From: Hyphomicrobiales bacterium
GTDB taxonomy: Bacteria > Pseudomonadota > Alphaproteobacteria > Rhodospirillales > JACKKN01
Length of the DNA: 64,000 bases
Direction: 5' to 3'
Assembly (NCBI GenBank): GCA_024236415.1
Contig: JACKKN010000003.1
Span: 248,001-312,000, forward strand
The translations under genes and the position numbers were made by a program. Below the pieces are notes generated by a model. That model had not been told where the DNA came from. It did not search any database and saw only the letters and a program-made list of their open reading frames with translations. This document shows, one piece after another, positions 1-6,532 of the stretch. The stretch's first letter is position 1. Every line of letters starts with the position of its first letter.

Positions 1-1
1 C

Positions 2-349
2 CCGGCGGTGGCCGAGGACCTGGTGGCCTTCCACGCCGAGCCCCACAACCGCGAGGTCCTGGACGACCTGGCGGCCCTGCTGGACGTGATCCCCTTCGAG
101 GCCCCGGCCGACACCGGCTCGCCCATCGCCGGCAAGACCGTGGTCTTCACCGGCACCCTGGAGGCCATGACCCGCGGCGAGGCCAAGGCCCGCGCCGAGG
201 CCCTGGGCGCCAAGGTCGCCGGCTCGGTCAGCAGGAAGACCGACTACGTGGTCGCCGGCCCCGGCGCCGGGTCGAAGGAGAAGAAGGCCCGCGAGCTGGG
301 CCTGACCGTCCTCACCGAGGACGAATGGCTGGAGTTGATCGGCGGGTAG
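2..349 (+). CDS. ligA: NAD-dependent DNA ligase LigA, C-terminal part (5' end outside window)
   Basis: This is the last 115 or so codons of a bacterial NAD+-dependent DNA ligase, which seals nicks in duplex DNA during replication and repair. The visible part begins in the tail of the helix-hairpin-helix region (the LVAFHAEPHNREVLDDL stretch) and then contains a complete BRCT domain, seen as GKTVVFTGTLE, the GAKVAGSVSRKTDYVVAG core and the conserved tryptophan near the end (EDEWLELIG). BRCT is the usual C-terminal domain of LigA, so the stop codon at 347-349 is the natural one. The start and the adenylation domain lie upstream of the window. Family knowledge identifies the gene; the partial status is seen directly. 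Confidence 0.95.
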   Translation, partial: PAVAEDLVAFHAEPHNREVLDDLAALLDVIPFEAPADTGSPIAGKTVVFTGTLEAMTRGEAKARAEALGAKVAGSVSRKTDYVVAGPGAGSKEKKARELGLTVLTEDEWLELIGG

Positions 350-469
350 GGGATTCGGCCCCGCGCCGCCGACACATCCTCTTCCCTTGACCCGCCCCGC
401 GCGGGGCCGCAAGCTGGACCGCGCTGCGGGACGGCACGGGGGGTGCGGGCCGCAAGGGGAGTCTGAAAC

Positions 470-1234
470 ATGGACCTGAAAGACCGGGCGGCCGTCGTCA
501 CCGGCGCCGCGTCCGGGTTGGGCCGGGCCACGGCCGAGGCCCTGGCGGCGGCCGGGGCCCGGGTGGCGCTGCTGGACGTGGACGAACGCGGGCTGAAGAC
601 CACCGCCGACGAGGTCGGCGGCATGGCCCTGCCCTGCGACATCACCGATGCCGACGCCGTGGCCGCGGCCCTGGCGGCGGCGCGCCAGGCGCACGGCCCG
701 GTGCGGGTCAACGTCAACTGCGCCGCCGTGCCGGGCAGCCTGCTGCTGGTGGGCCGGGACGGGGCAGTGGACATGGACCGCTACGCCAAGGTCATCGCCG
801 TCAACCTGCTGGGCACGGTCAGCGTCATGACCAAGTGCGCCGCCGAGATGATGGCGGCGCCGCCCCTGGACCGCGACGGCGAGCGCGGCCTGGTGGTCAA
901 CACCGCCTCCATCGCCGCCTTCGAGGGCCAGGTGGGGCACGGCGCCTACGCCGCCGCCAAGGGCGGGATCGCGTCGCTGACCCTGCCGGCGGCGCGCGAG
1001 TTCGCGCCCCGGGGCGTGCGCGTGGTGTGCATTGCGCCGGGCCTGTTCGAGACCCCCATGGCCACGGACCTGCCCGCCGACGTGGTGCGCTCGTTCCGCG
1101 AGAAGCCCCTGTTCCCCCGCCGCTTCGGCCGGCCCGAGGAGTTCGCCCAGATGGTGCTGGCCGTCTGCGCCAACAAGATGGTCAACGGCGCCACCCTGCG
1201 CCTGGACGCGGCGGCGCGGCTGGAGCCGCGCTGA
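470..1234 (+). CDS. SDR oxidoreductase, type II 3-hydroxyacyl-CoA dehydrogenase (HSD10)-like
   Basis: This is a 254-residue classical short-chain dehydrogenase. The NAD(P)-binding TGAASGLG lies at residues 11-18, an acidic residue after beta-2 (LDVDE) suggests NAD rather than NADP, and the catalytic residues appear as Ser147, Tyr160 and Lys164 (YAAAK). The NNAG motif is altered to NCAA around residue 83. The ASIAAFEGQVG segment and the LDAAARLEP ending resemble HSD17B10/FadB2x-type 3-hydroxyacyl-CoA dehydrogenases, which oxidise 3-hydroxyacyl-CoA in beta-oxidation; the substrate is inferred only. The start has a GGGGAG ribosome site nearby. It stands alone between ligA and the pilin genes. 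Confidence 0.85.
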   Translation: MDLKDRAAVVTGAASGLGRATAEALAAAGARVALLDVDERGLKTTADEVGGMALPCDITDADAVAAALAAARQAHGPVRVNVNCAAVPGSLLLVGRDGAVDMDRYAKVIAVNLLGTVSVMTKCAAEMMAAPPLDRDGERGLVVNTASIAAFEGQVGHGAYAAAKGGIASLTLPAAREFAPRGVRVVCIAPGLFETPMATDLPADVVRSFREKPLFPRRFGRPEEFAQMVLAVCANKMVNGATLRLDAAARLEPR

Positions 1235-1479
1235 CGCCCCGCCGGGGCCTGCCGGCGGACTCGGCATGGGCGGCCCGTCGAAAAAAATCGCCAAAAACGT
1301 TGAACAACGGGGGCGCGAAAATGTTTCTGAAACAGGGATTCTGACGGGTTTTCGCGCCCAAACCGGGCCGCGTGTGGTGCCGGTTCCTGTCCCCTAATCA
1401 TTTGAAAACACAGTGATAATTCTGCCGCCGGCCGGTCGCGCGGCGGCGGGCGGATTCGCCGGCCGCGGCCGGGACAAAA

Positions 1480-1595
1480 TTTTTTTTCACCGGAACAGGC
1501 CTGAAACTTTCAGGAAATTCCGGGGAAACGGCGCGCCCCCATACTTCTTCCCATCACGGCACGAACGCCGTCACACAGTTTCAATGGAGGATGTT
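1480..1595 (+). promoter_or_regulatory. Leader/promoter region of pilin gene 1 (copy 1 of a conserved leader)
   Basis: The 361 bases between the SDR gene and pilin 1 hold no other gene. The leader contains a near-palindrome CTGAAACTTTCAG (1501-1513), a conserved GGAAATTCC block, a candidate -10 CATACT (1540-1545), a small hairpin ACGGC/GCCGT (1556-1560 with 1567-1571) and a TGGAGG ribosome site. The same parts recur in the same order before the two following pilin genes, so they are probably functional. The promoter class cannot be assigned. Confidence 0.5.
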
Positions 1596-1778
1596 ATGAA
1601 ATTCGAGACCCTGACCAAGTTCTTCAACGACGACTCCGGCGCCACCGCCATCGAGTATGGCCTGATCGCCGCCCTGGTTTCCGTCGCCGCCATCGGCGCC
1701 CTGAAGGGCATGGGTGGCTCCCTCGAGACCATGTTCACCTCGGTGGGCGGCGAGCTCGACCAGGCCGTCAACAACTAG
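1596..1778 (+). CDS. Flp/Fap-type pilin, tandem copy 1
   Basis: This 60-residue class IVb (Flp/Fap) pilin is a major subunit candidate for a Tad-type fimbria. The short N-terminal leader MKFETLTKFFNDDSGATAIEYG contains the prepilin peptidase site: cleavage is expected after the Gly in the GATAIEYGL context, leaving the Glu-Tyr pair typical of Flp pilins. A single hydrophobic helix follows (LIAALVSVAAIGAL). The ATG at 1596 is preferred over longer in-frame starts because the TGGAGG site lies just upstream and all three copies begin here. Copies 2 and 3 differ at only a few residues (Asn11 to Ser, Phe3 to Leu, Thr45 to Asn). No tad assembly genes lie in the window. Confidence 0.92.
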   Translation: MKFETLTKFFNDDSGATAIEYGLIAALVSVAAIGALKGMGGSLETMFTSVGGELDQAVNN

Positions 1779-1851
1779 CACCCTGCTTCCCGAGGCGGCG
1801 GCCCCGCCGCCGCCCGGGACCCCCCTCCCTCTCTCTTCCCCACCTCCCCCT

Positions 1852-1883
1852 CCGGCGCCAGCCCCCAGGCGCCGGTTTTTTTT
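1852..1883 (+). terminator. Rho-independent terminator after pilin 1
   Basis: A perfect 8-bp stem CCGGCGCC/GGCGCCGG (1852-1859 with 1868-1875) with an 8-base loop is followed by eight T residues. Confidence 0.9.
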
Positions 1884-2099
1884 GTTCCGGCCCTCCGCGC
1901 GCCGCACTGTCCTCCGTGGTCTTTTTTATTGACCGCAGAGATCGCAGGGGAGGCGCAGGGGGCGCGGAGAAGAATTTTTTGCCCGGACCCGACCTGGCGG
2001 GCGTGGATGGCCGGGCCAGGCCCGGCCATGACGAAAATGTTGAAATTTCAATCGATTACGTCATGCCCGGGCCTGGCCCGGACATCCACGCAGCCCCCT

Positions 2100-2238
2100 C
2101 GCCACAACTTTTTTCGCCCAAACCGAAAAAAATCGCCTCGGAACGGTTCTGAAACTTTCAGGAAATTGGGTCGAAATGCCGGGCCTCCATATTGGTTCTC
2201 ACGGCACGAACGCCGCCACACACATCATGGAGGATGTT
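2100..2238 (+). promoter_or_regulatory. Leader/promoter region of pilin gene 2 (copy 2 of conserved leader)
   Basis: This lies in the 460-base gap between pilins 1 and 2. It carries an A-rich GAAAAAAATCGCC block, the CTGAAACTTTCAG near-palindrome (2149-2161), a candidate -10 CATATT (2188-2193), the hairpin ACGGC/GCCG (2201-2205 with 2212-2215) and the TGGAGG ribosome site. The segment from 1900 to 2100 also holds GGCCGGGCCAGGCCCGGCC-like palindromic sequence, but I see no gene in it. Confidence 0.5.
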
Positions 2239-2421
2239 ATGAAACTCGAGACCCTGACCAAGTTCTTCTCTGACGACTCCGGCGCCACCGCCATCGAGTA
2301 CGGCCTGATCGCCGCCCTGGTTTCCGTCGCCGCCATCGGCGCCCTGAAGGGCATGGGCGGCTCCCTCGAGACGATGTTCACCTCGGTGGGCGGCGAGCTC
2401 GACCAGGCCGTCAACAACTAA
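2239..2421 (+). CDS. Flp/Fap-type pilin, tandem copy 2
   Basis: This is a second 60-residue Flp/Fap pilin. It keeps the prepilin leader, the GATAIEYG processing site and the hydrophobic helix of copy 1, with Leu at residue 3 and Ser at residue 11. The start is fixed by the same GGAGGATGTT ATG arrangement found before the other copies; a longer in-frame start upstream is not supported by a ribosome site. It has its own leader and terminator, so it is probably an independent transcription unit. Divergence among the three copies is mostly silent, suggesting recent duplication or gene conversion. Confidence 0.9.
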   Translation: MKLETLTKFFSDDSGATAIEYGLIAALVSVAAIGALKGMGGSLETMFTSVGGELDQAVNN

Positions 2422-2464
2422 CACCCGGTTTCCCGCGGCGACGCCGCCGCGACCCAGTTCGTCA

Positions 2465-2574
2465 AGCCCTCGGGTCATGACGCCTCCACCGGGGAGGGGA
2501 TCACGGAAAGATCGCCTCCCCGGAAAGGCCCCAGACCCCGGAAAAAAGAAGCGCCAGAACGGCGCTTTTTCTTT
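2465..2574 (+). repeat. 3' UTR repeat shared by pilins 2 and 3, including terminator 2
   Basis: The segment after pilin 2 (AGCCCTCGGGTCATGACGCC onward) is repeated after pilin 3 at about 2970-3080, with a few changes and ending in the same GCGCC/GGCGC stem with a T-rich tail. The duplication unit therefore covers leader, gene and 3' untranslated region. Confidence 0.75.
2542..2574 (+). terminator. Rho-independent terminator after pilin 2
   Basis: An AAGCGCC/GGCGCTT stem with an AGAAC loop sits within A-rich and T-rich flanks (TTTTTCTTTT), giving a terminator that could work in either direction. Confidence 0.8.
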
Positions 2575-2624
2575 TGCCTTATTTCCGGGCGCTACCCCGC
2601 GGGCGGGGGGCTTTCTTGCCGGGT

Positions 2625-2746
2625 CCGAAAAAAAATCGCTTCGGAACGAATTTGAAATTTTGGGGAAATTCCGAAGAAACGGTGGCCCCCCATACTCATT
2701 CCCATCACGGCAGGAAAGCCGTCACCCAGATCCAATGGAGGATGTT
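2625..2746 (+). promoter_or_regulatory. Leader/promoter region of pilin gene 3 (copy 3 of conserved leader)
   Basis: It contains CGAAAAAAAATCGCTTCGGAACG, a degenerate version of the near-palindrome (TTGAAATTTTGG), GGGAAATTCCG, a candidate -10 CATACT (2691-2696), a hairpin with the same stem but a different loop (ACGGC/GCCGT, 2707-2711 with 2718-2722) and the TGGAGG ribosome site. It fills most of the 325-base gap between pilins 2 and 3. Confidence 0.5.
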
Positions 2747-2929
2747 ATGAAATTCGAGACCCTGACCAAGTTCTTCTCCGACGACTCCGGCGCCACCGCC
2801 ATCGAGTACGGCCTGATCGCCGCCCTGGTTTCCGTCGCCGCCATCGGCGCCCTGAAGGGCATGGGCGGCTCGCTGGAAAACATGTTCACCTCGGTGGGCG
2901 GCGAGCTGGACCAGGCCGTCAACAACTAG
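2747..2929 (+). CDS. Flp/Fap-type pilin, tandem copy 3
   Basis: This third 60-residue Flp/Fap pilin differs from copy 1 by Asn11 to Ser and Thr45 to Asn only. The processing site GATAIEYG and the helix are unchanged, so it should be matured by the same prepilin peptidase. The start is chosen from the conserved GGAGGATGTT spacing; the reading frame is open further upstream, but that part is the untranslated leader. Leader, gene and terminator form a unit copied from or to pilin 2. Confidence 0.9.
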   Translation: MKFETLTKFFSDDSGATAIEYGLIAALVSVAAIGALKGMGGSLENMFTSVGGELDQAVNN

Positions 2930-3051
2930 CACCCGGTCTCCCGCGGCGGCGACGCCGCAGCCAAGATCGTCTAGCCCTCGGGTCATGACGCCTCCACCGG
3001 GGGGGTGGTCCCAGCGGACCGCCTCCCCGGGAAGGCCCAGGCCCCCGGGAC

Positions 3052-3080
3052 AGAAAAGCGCCAGCACGGCGCTTTTTCTT
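3052..3080 (+). terminator. Rho-independent terminator after pilin 3
   Basis: An AAAGCGCC/GGCGCTTT stem with an AGCAC loop is followed by a T-rich tail. It lies between the convergent pilin 3 and EamA genes and could serve both. Confidence 0.8.
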
Positions 3081-3099
3081 TTGTTATCCGGTGCGCGCC

Positions 3100-3957
3100 T
3101 CACCCCGCCGCCAGCAGCACCATGCCGGCCAGGATCACCGCCGCCCAGCCCAGGCGGCGGCGGGTGTCTCCCTCGCCCAGCAGCAGCGTGCCCAGCAGCA
3201 CCGTGATCAGCACGCTGGATTCCCGCGCCGGGGCCACGTAGACCACCGGCGCCGTGACCAGGGCGGTCAGCACCAGGATGTAGGCCAGCGGGTTGAACAG
3301 GGCGATGCCCAGCACCGCCAGGCGGTGGTCGCGCCAGTGCCGCGCCATGGCCGCGCGCCGGGTCACGGCATAGGGGGCCAGCAGCACCGTGCGCCCCAGG
3401 CTGGAGGCGTAGTCCAGCAGCAGCGGCGGCACCAGGAGCGCGCGCACCGTGTGGGCGTCCCACACCGTGTAAGCGCCGATCAGGGCCCCGGCCCCCAGGC
3501 CGAACAGCAGCGAGGCGCGGAACCTTGCGCCCCCGCGCCGCAGGCCGCCGGTGAGGAAGAACACGCCGCCGATGATGGCCGCGGCGCCCAGGGCCCCGGC
3601 CAGGCTGGGCCGTTCGCCGAACAGGACCACGGCGACGATCCCCGACAGCAGCGGCCCGGTGGCCCGCGCCGTGGGGTAGACCAGGGACAGGTCGCCGTGG
3701 CGGTAGCCGCGCTGCAGCAGCAGGAAGTAGGCCATGTGCAGGGCCGAGCTGACGGCGCAGAAGGCCAGCTCGCGCGGGCCCAGCACCGGCTGCTGGACGA
3801 CCACGATCCAGACCGCCACCGGCAGGTAGAGCAGGGCGGCGATGACCGAGAACAGCCACACCATCTCGGGCCCCCCGTTGACCCGCTTGACCAGCAGGTT
3901 CCAGGTGGCGTGGCAGCCGGCGGCGGCGAGGACGAGGGCCAGGGCGAGGAGAGTCAT
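3100..3957 (-). CDS. EamA/DMT-family membrane transporter
   Basis: This 285-residue hydrophobic protein has about ten predicted transmembrane helices arranged as two repeats of five, as in EamA (drug/metabolite transporter) proteins that export amino acids or metabolites. The first repeat starts LALALVLAAAGCHATWNLLVKR, with the conserved Trp-Asn in helix 1, and the helix 3-4 region YFLLLQRGYRHGDLSLVYPTARATGPLL carries the family's Leu-Ser-Leu-Val-Tyr-Pro pattern. The substrate cannot be predicted. It is transcribed alone, convergent with pilin 3, with no operon partner visible. Confidence 0.85.
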   Translation of the reverse strand: MTLLALALVLAAAGCHATWNLLVKRVNGGPEMVWLFSVIAALLYLPVAVWIVVVQQPVLGPRELAFCAVSSALHMAYFLLLQRGYRHGDLSLVYPTARATGPLLSGIVAVVLFGERPSLAGALGAAAIIGGVFFLTGGLRRGGARFRASLLFGLGAGALIGAYTVWDAHTVRALLVPPLLLDYASSLGRTVLLAPYAVTRRAAMARHWRDHRLAVLGIALFNPLAYILVLTALVTAPVVYVAPARESSVLITVLLGTLLLGEGDTRRRLGWAAVILAGMVLLAAG

Positions 3958-4163
3958 TTATAACCTCGGATCAAGAGCGGCACGGGCGCGCCGAAGCGCG
4001 TCCCGCCTATCCCCCCTGGGCTCTTAATCCTTCAGGTGTCTGCCGGGTCCACCCGGCGTTCCGTGGCGCTCGGTCCAGGCCCGGCAAGCCGGCGGAACCC
4101 TAGCCACACATAGGTCGGTGACCCATCCCTACCACGGCGCCGGCGGCGCCGTCCAGGGCCGGG

Positions 4164-5093
4164 TCAGCCGGCCGCCGGCGCCCCGTCGGCGAACGGCTTG
4201 AGGGCGCCGTAGAGGGTCGCGATCACCGGCGTCGCCACGCCGGCCGCGGCACCCATGCGCGCGACCGCGCCGGCCAGCCAGGGCAGCTCCAGGCGGTTGC
4301 CCCGCTCCAGGTCGTGCAGCATGGACGCCTTCATGTCGAAGGGCACGTTGTCGATGACCTTGAGTTGCCGGTCCGCCATGTCGGCGGGCAGGGCGATTCC
4401 CCGGGCGCGGCCCACGGCGGCGGTCTCGGCCAGGGTGGCGGCGATCATCGGGCGGATGTCCGCATCCTCGCGCAGGGGGCCGATGGGGCCGCGGGTGACG
4501 GCGGTCCACGAGCTCATGGCCACCAGCAGCACGAACTTCTCCCACAGGGCGACGTGGATGTCGTCGGGGATCCGGGCGTCGAACCCGCCGTCGCCGCAGG
4601 CCGCCAGCAGGGCTTGGGCCCGGTCGCTCTGCCGGTTGTCGGCCTCGCCGAAGGCGATGCCGGCGAACTTGCCGCCGTGGCGGATGACCCCGGGCCGGTC
4701 GATGACCGCCGGGATGTAGGCGATGCCGCCCAGCACCCGCTCGGCCCCCAGCACGCCCGCCACCCGCTCGATGCTCTCGACCCCGTTCTGCAGCGGCACC
4801 ACGAAGGTGTCGGGGCCCAGCAGGGGGCGGCACAGCGCGGCCGCCGTCTCGGTGTCCCACAGCTTGACGGCGAACAGCACGCAGTCCACCGGGCCGATGG
4901 CGGCCGGGTCGTCGGTGACCGAGATGTCGGGCAGGTGCAGGTCGCCGACCGGGCTTTCCAGGGTCAGGCCGTTCGTTCGCAGGGCCTGCAAATGGCCACC
5001 GCGGGCGATGAAATGCACCTCGTGCCCCGCCGCCGCCAGGCGCCCGCCGAAGTATCCGCCCACGCCCCCCGCCGCCATCACCGCGAACCGCAT
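4164..5093 (-). CDS. Ketopantoate reductase (PanE/ApbA) family protein
   Basis: This is a 309-residue two-domain NADPH-dependent 2-dehydropantoate 2-reductase family member. The N-terminal Rossmann motif reads AAGGVGGYFGGRLAAAGHEV: the first glycine of the usual GxGGVGG is alanine at residue 7. The NADPH-phosphate region (IARGGHLQAL) and the LQNGVES motif are present, as is the C-terminal helical domain with the SSW and DNVPFDMKASMLHD segments containing the catalytic-lysine and substrate-binding region. The reaction would be ketopantoate to pantoate in CoA synthesis, but alphaproteobacteria often carry several paralogues of unknown substrate, so I withhold the symbol. It is a single gene. 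Confidence 0.8.
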   Translation of the reverse strand: MRFAVMAAGGVGGYFGGRLAAAGHEVHFIARGGHLQALRTNGLTLESPVGDLHLPDISVTDDPAAIGPVDCVLFAVKLWDTETAAALCRPLLGPDTFVVPLQNGVESIERVAGVLGAERVLGGIAYIPAVIDRPGVIRHGGKFAGIAFGEADNRQSDRAQALLAACGDGGFDARIPDDIHVALWEKFVLLVAMSSWTAVTRGPIGPLREDADIRPMIAATLAETAAVGRARGIALPADMADRQLKVIDNVPFDMKASMLHDLERGNRLELPWLAGAVARMGAAAGVATPVIATLYGALKPFADGAPAAG

Positions 5094-5245
5094 GCCCTGT
5101 CCCCGTCCCCGTTCCCGTTCACATTGCCGTCATCGCGCCGCCCGAAACCCGGGGCCCCGTTGCCCGCGGGCCGGCGGCGCGGGTATGATAGGCGACACGC
5201 GCCTGGTGGCAAAGGGCCACCTTGACCTGGCATGGGGAGACTTCC

Positions 5246-5647
5246 ATGGGGTATCGCACCTGGGTCCGTTTCGCGTCGGCCGGCCTGATGGCCCTGTTCC
5301 TCAGCGGCGGCGCCTGCGAGGTGCCGCAGATCGACCCGCCGGACCTGCAGCTGACCTTCGATCCGCCGCGCTACCGCCACGTCACGGTGGTCAACGGCGC
5401 CGGCAAGGTGCTGTACGACGGCGGGCTGAACGCCGACGGCAAGGGCAAGGCCAATCCCGAGCTGGGGGACCTGGACGGCACCCTGACCGTCACCACGGTG
5501 TCCCACAACGGCGTGACCAGCACCTACACCGAGCACCACGAGCCGGGCACCCCGATCCTGCTGAAGTACGACGGCAAGCGGGACCGGCTGGTGGCGCTGC
5601 CGACCCGGAACGGCCAATGGCGGGGCTGGGACCCCAAGGGCGAATAG
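5246..5647 (+). CDS. Small exported (possible lipo-) protein of unknown function
   Basis: This 133-residue protein has an N-terminal hydrophobic segment (WVRFASAGLMALFLSGGAC) ending in Cys24. The residues before the Cys (GGA) make a weak lipobox, so it is either a lipoprotein or a secreted protein. The mature part is short, rich in beta-prone and polar residues, and has no motif I recognise. The ATG at 5246 follows a GGGGAG ribosome site and is preferred over an in-frame start eight codons upstream. The gene overlaps the next one by 31 bases, suggesting a two-gene operon. Confidence 0.6.
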   Translation: MGYRTWVRFASAGLMALFLSGGACEVPQIDPPDLQLTFDPPRYRHVTVVNGAGKVLYDGGLNADGKGKANPELGDLDGTLTVTTVSHNGVTSTYTEHHEPGTPILLKYDGKRDRLVALPTRNGQWRGWDPKGE

Positions 5648-6303
5648 GGCGCGCCGCCGCCCTGGCGGCCGCCGCCGTCGCCATCGCCGTCACCATCTCC
5701 CCCGGGCCGGCCGCGGCCGGGGCCTGGACCGCCGGCGGCTGGAACTTCTCCGACGAGCGCGGCGGCTTCCGCATCCTGTCGGTCACCGGCGCCGGCACCG
5801 TGCGCGACCCCATCGTCATCGTCGAGGAGATCACCGCCCTGGGGCCGGCGGTGCTGGTGATCCGCGACCGCCGCGACCGGCGGTCCAGCGCCGACGGCCG
5901 GCCGGCGCCGGACCACCTGGCCGCCAGCATGATCAAGATCGTGTTCAACCGCACCGGCGAGACCTGGACCGGCTTCGAGCTGGAGCTGCGCGAGGTGGAG
6001 GACCAGGCCAGCCCGTACCAGGACGGCCTGTCCTTCGACCAGATGCGGGCCTTCAACCTGCCGGTCAGCTCCAACGTCTTCGCCGGCGCCCGCCACGTCG
6101 ACGAGCCGGCCGACCTGGTCCGCTTCTGGGGCGGCCAGGTGCGCCACGGCGGCAGCGTGCGCTTCAACTTCCCCATCACCGACCCGACGGTGAAGGCCGA
6201 GTTCTACCTGTTGCAGCAGCCCCGGGTGCTGATCGCCGACCGCGGGCCCGGCCGGCCGGTCACGGTGGCGGCGCGGGCCGCGGCGGAACCGGCCGACCCG
6301 TGA
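5617..6303 (+). CDS. Exported protein of unknown function
   Basis: This protein of 228 residues has a clear Sec signal (RIGRAAALAAAAVAIAVTISPGPAAAG; cleavage likely after Ala-Ala-Ala near residue 34). The mature part begins GAWTAGGWNFSDE and contains beta-rich sequence, including ILSVTGAGTVRDPIVIVEEI and a hydrophobic FNFPI near the end, which suggests a periplasmic beta-sandwich fold. No catalytic motif is seen. The start overlaps the end of the preceding small exported protein in another frame, so the two are probably co-translated. Function unknown. Confidence 0.65.
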   Translation: MAGLGPQGRIGRAAALAAAAVAIAVTISPGPAAAGAWTAGGWNFSDERGGFRILSVTGAGTVRDPIVIVEEITALGPAVLVIRDRRDRRSSADGRPAPDHLAASMIKIVFNRTGETWTGFELELREVEDQASPYQDGLSFDQMRAFNLPVSSNVFAGARHVDEPADLVRFWGGQVRHGGSVRFNFPITDPTVKAEFYLLQQPRVLIADRGPGRPVTVAARAAAEPADP

Positions 6304-6312
6304 CAGGGGTGG

Positions 6313-6338
6313 CCTGGACAGCGCCTGGACAGCGCCTG
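6313..6338 (+). repeat. Short 11-bp tandem repeat
   Basis: CCTGGACAGCG occurs twice directly in tandem (6313-6323 and 6324-6334), followed by a partial third copy, in the gap between the exported protein and the phosphatase gene. Confidence 0.6.
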
Positions 6339-6532
6339 GGCGGCGCGTGGTGCCCGGTCGTGTAGAGGAGTGCCGGGTCTTTTACCAGCGGGACCGTTGA
6401 CCGGCAAAGAGACCGGCGCGGTTTCGGCGAATTGTTTTTTCTTTTCTTAACATTTGTGGCGAGAATGGACAGGCGGTGCCGGGGGAGTGCACAATCCCCG
6501 GCGCGGTCCCCGGAAGGCATCCCGGATCTGGA

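Noticed and set aside
1920..2100. Possible small gene or RNA between pilins 1 and 2
   Set aside because: Palindromic GC-rich words give hairpins, but no conserved structure, promoter or open frame of coding character could be defined.
1480..2746. Sigma-54 (TGGCAC-N5-TTGC) or EcfG (GGAAC) promoter for the pilin leaders
   Set aside because: A GGAAC word is present, but the expected partner box is not at the right distance in all three copies; no -24/-12 pair was found.
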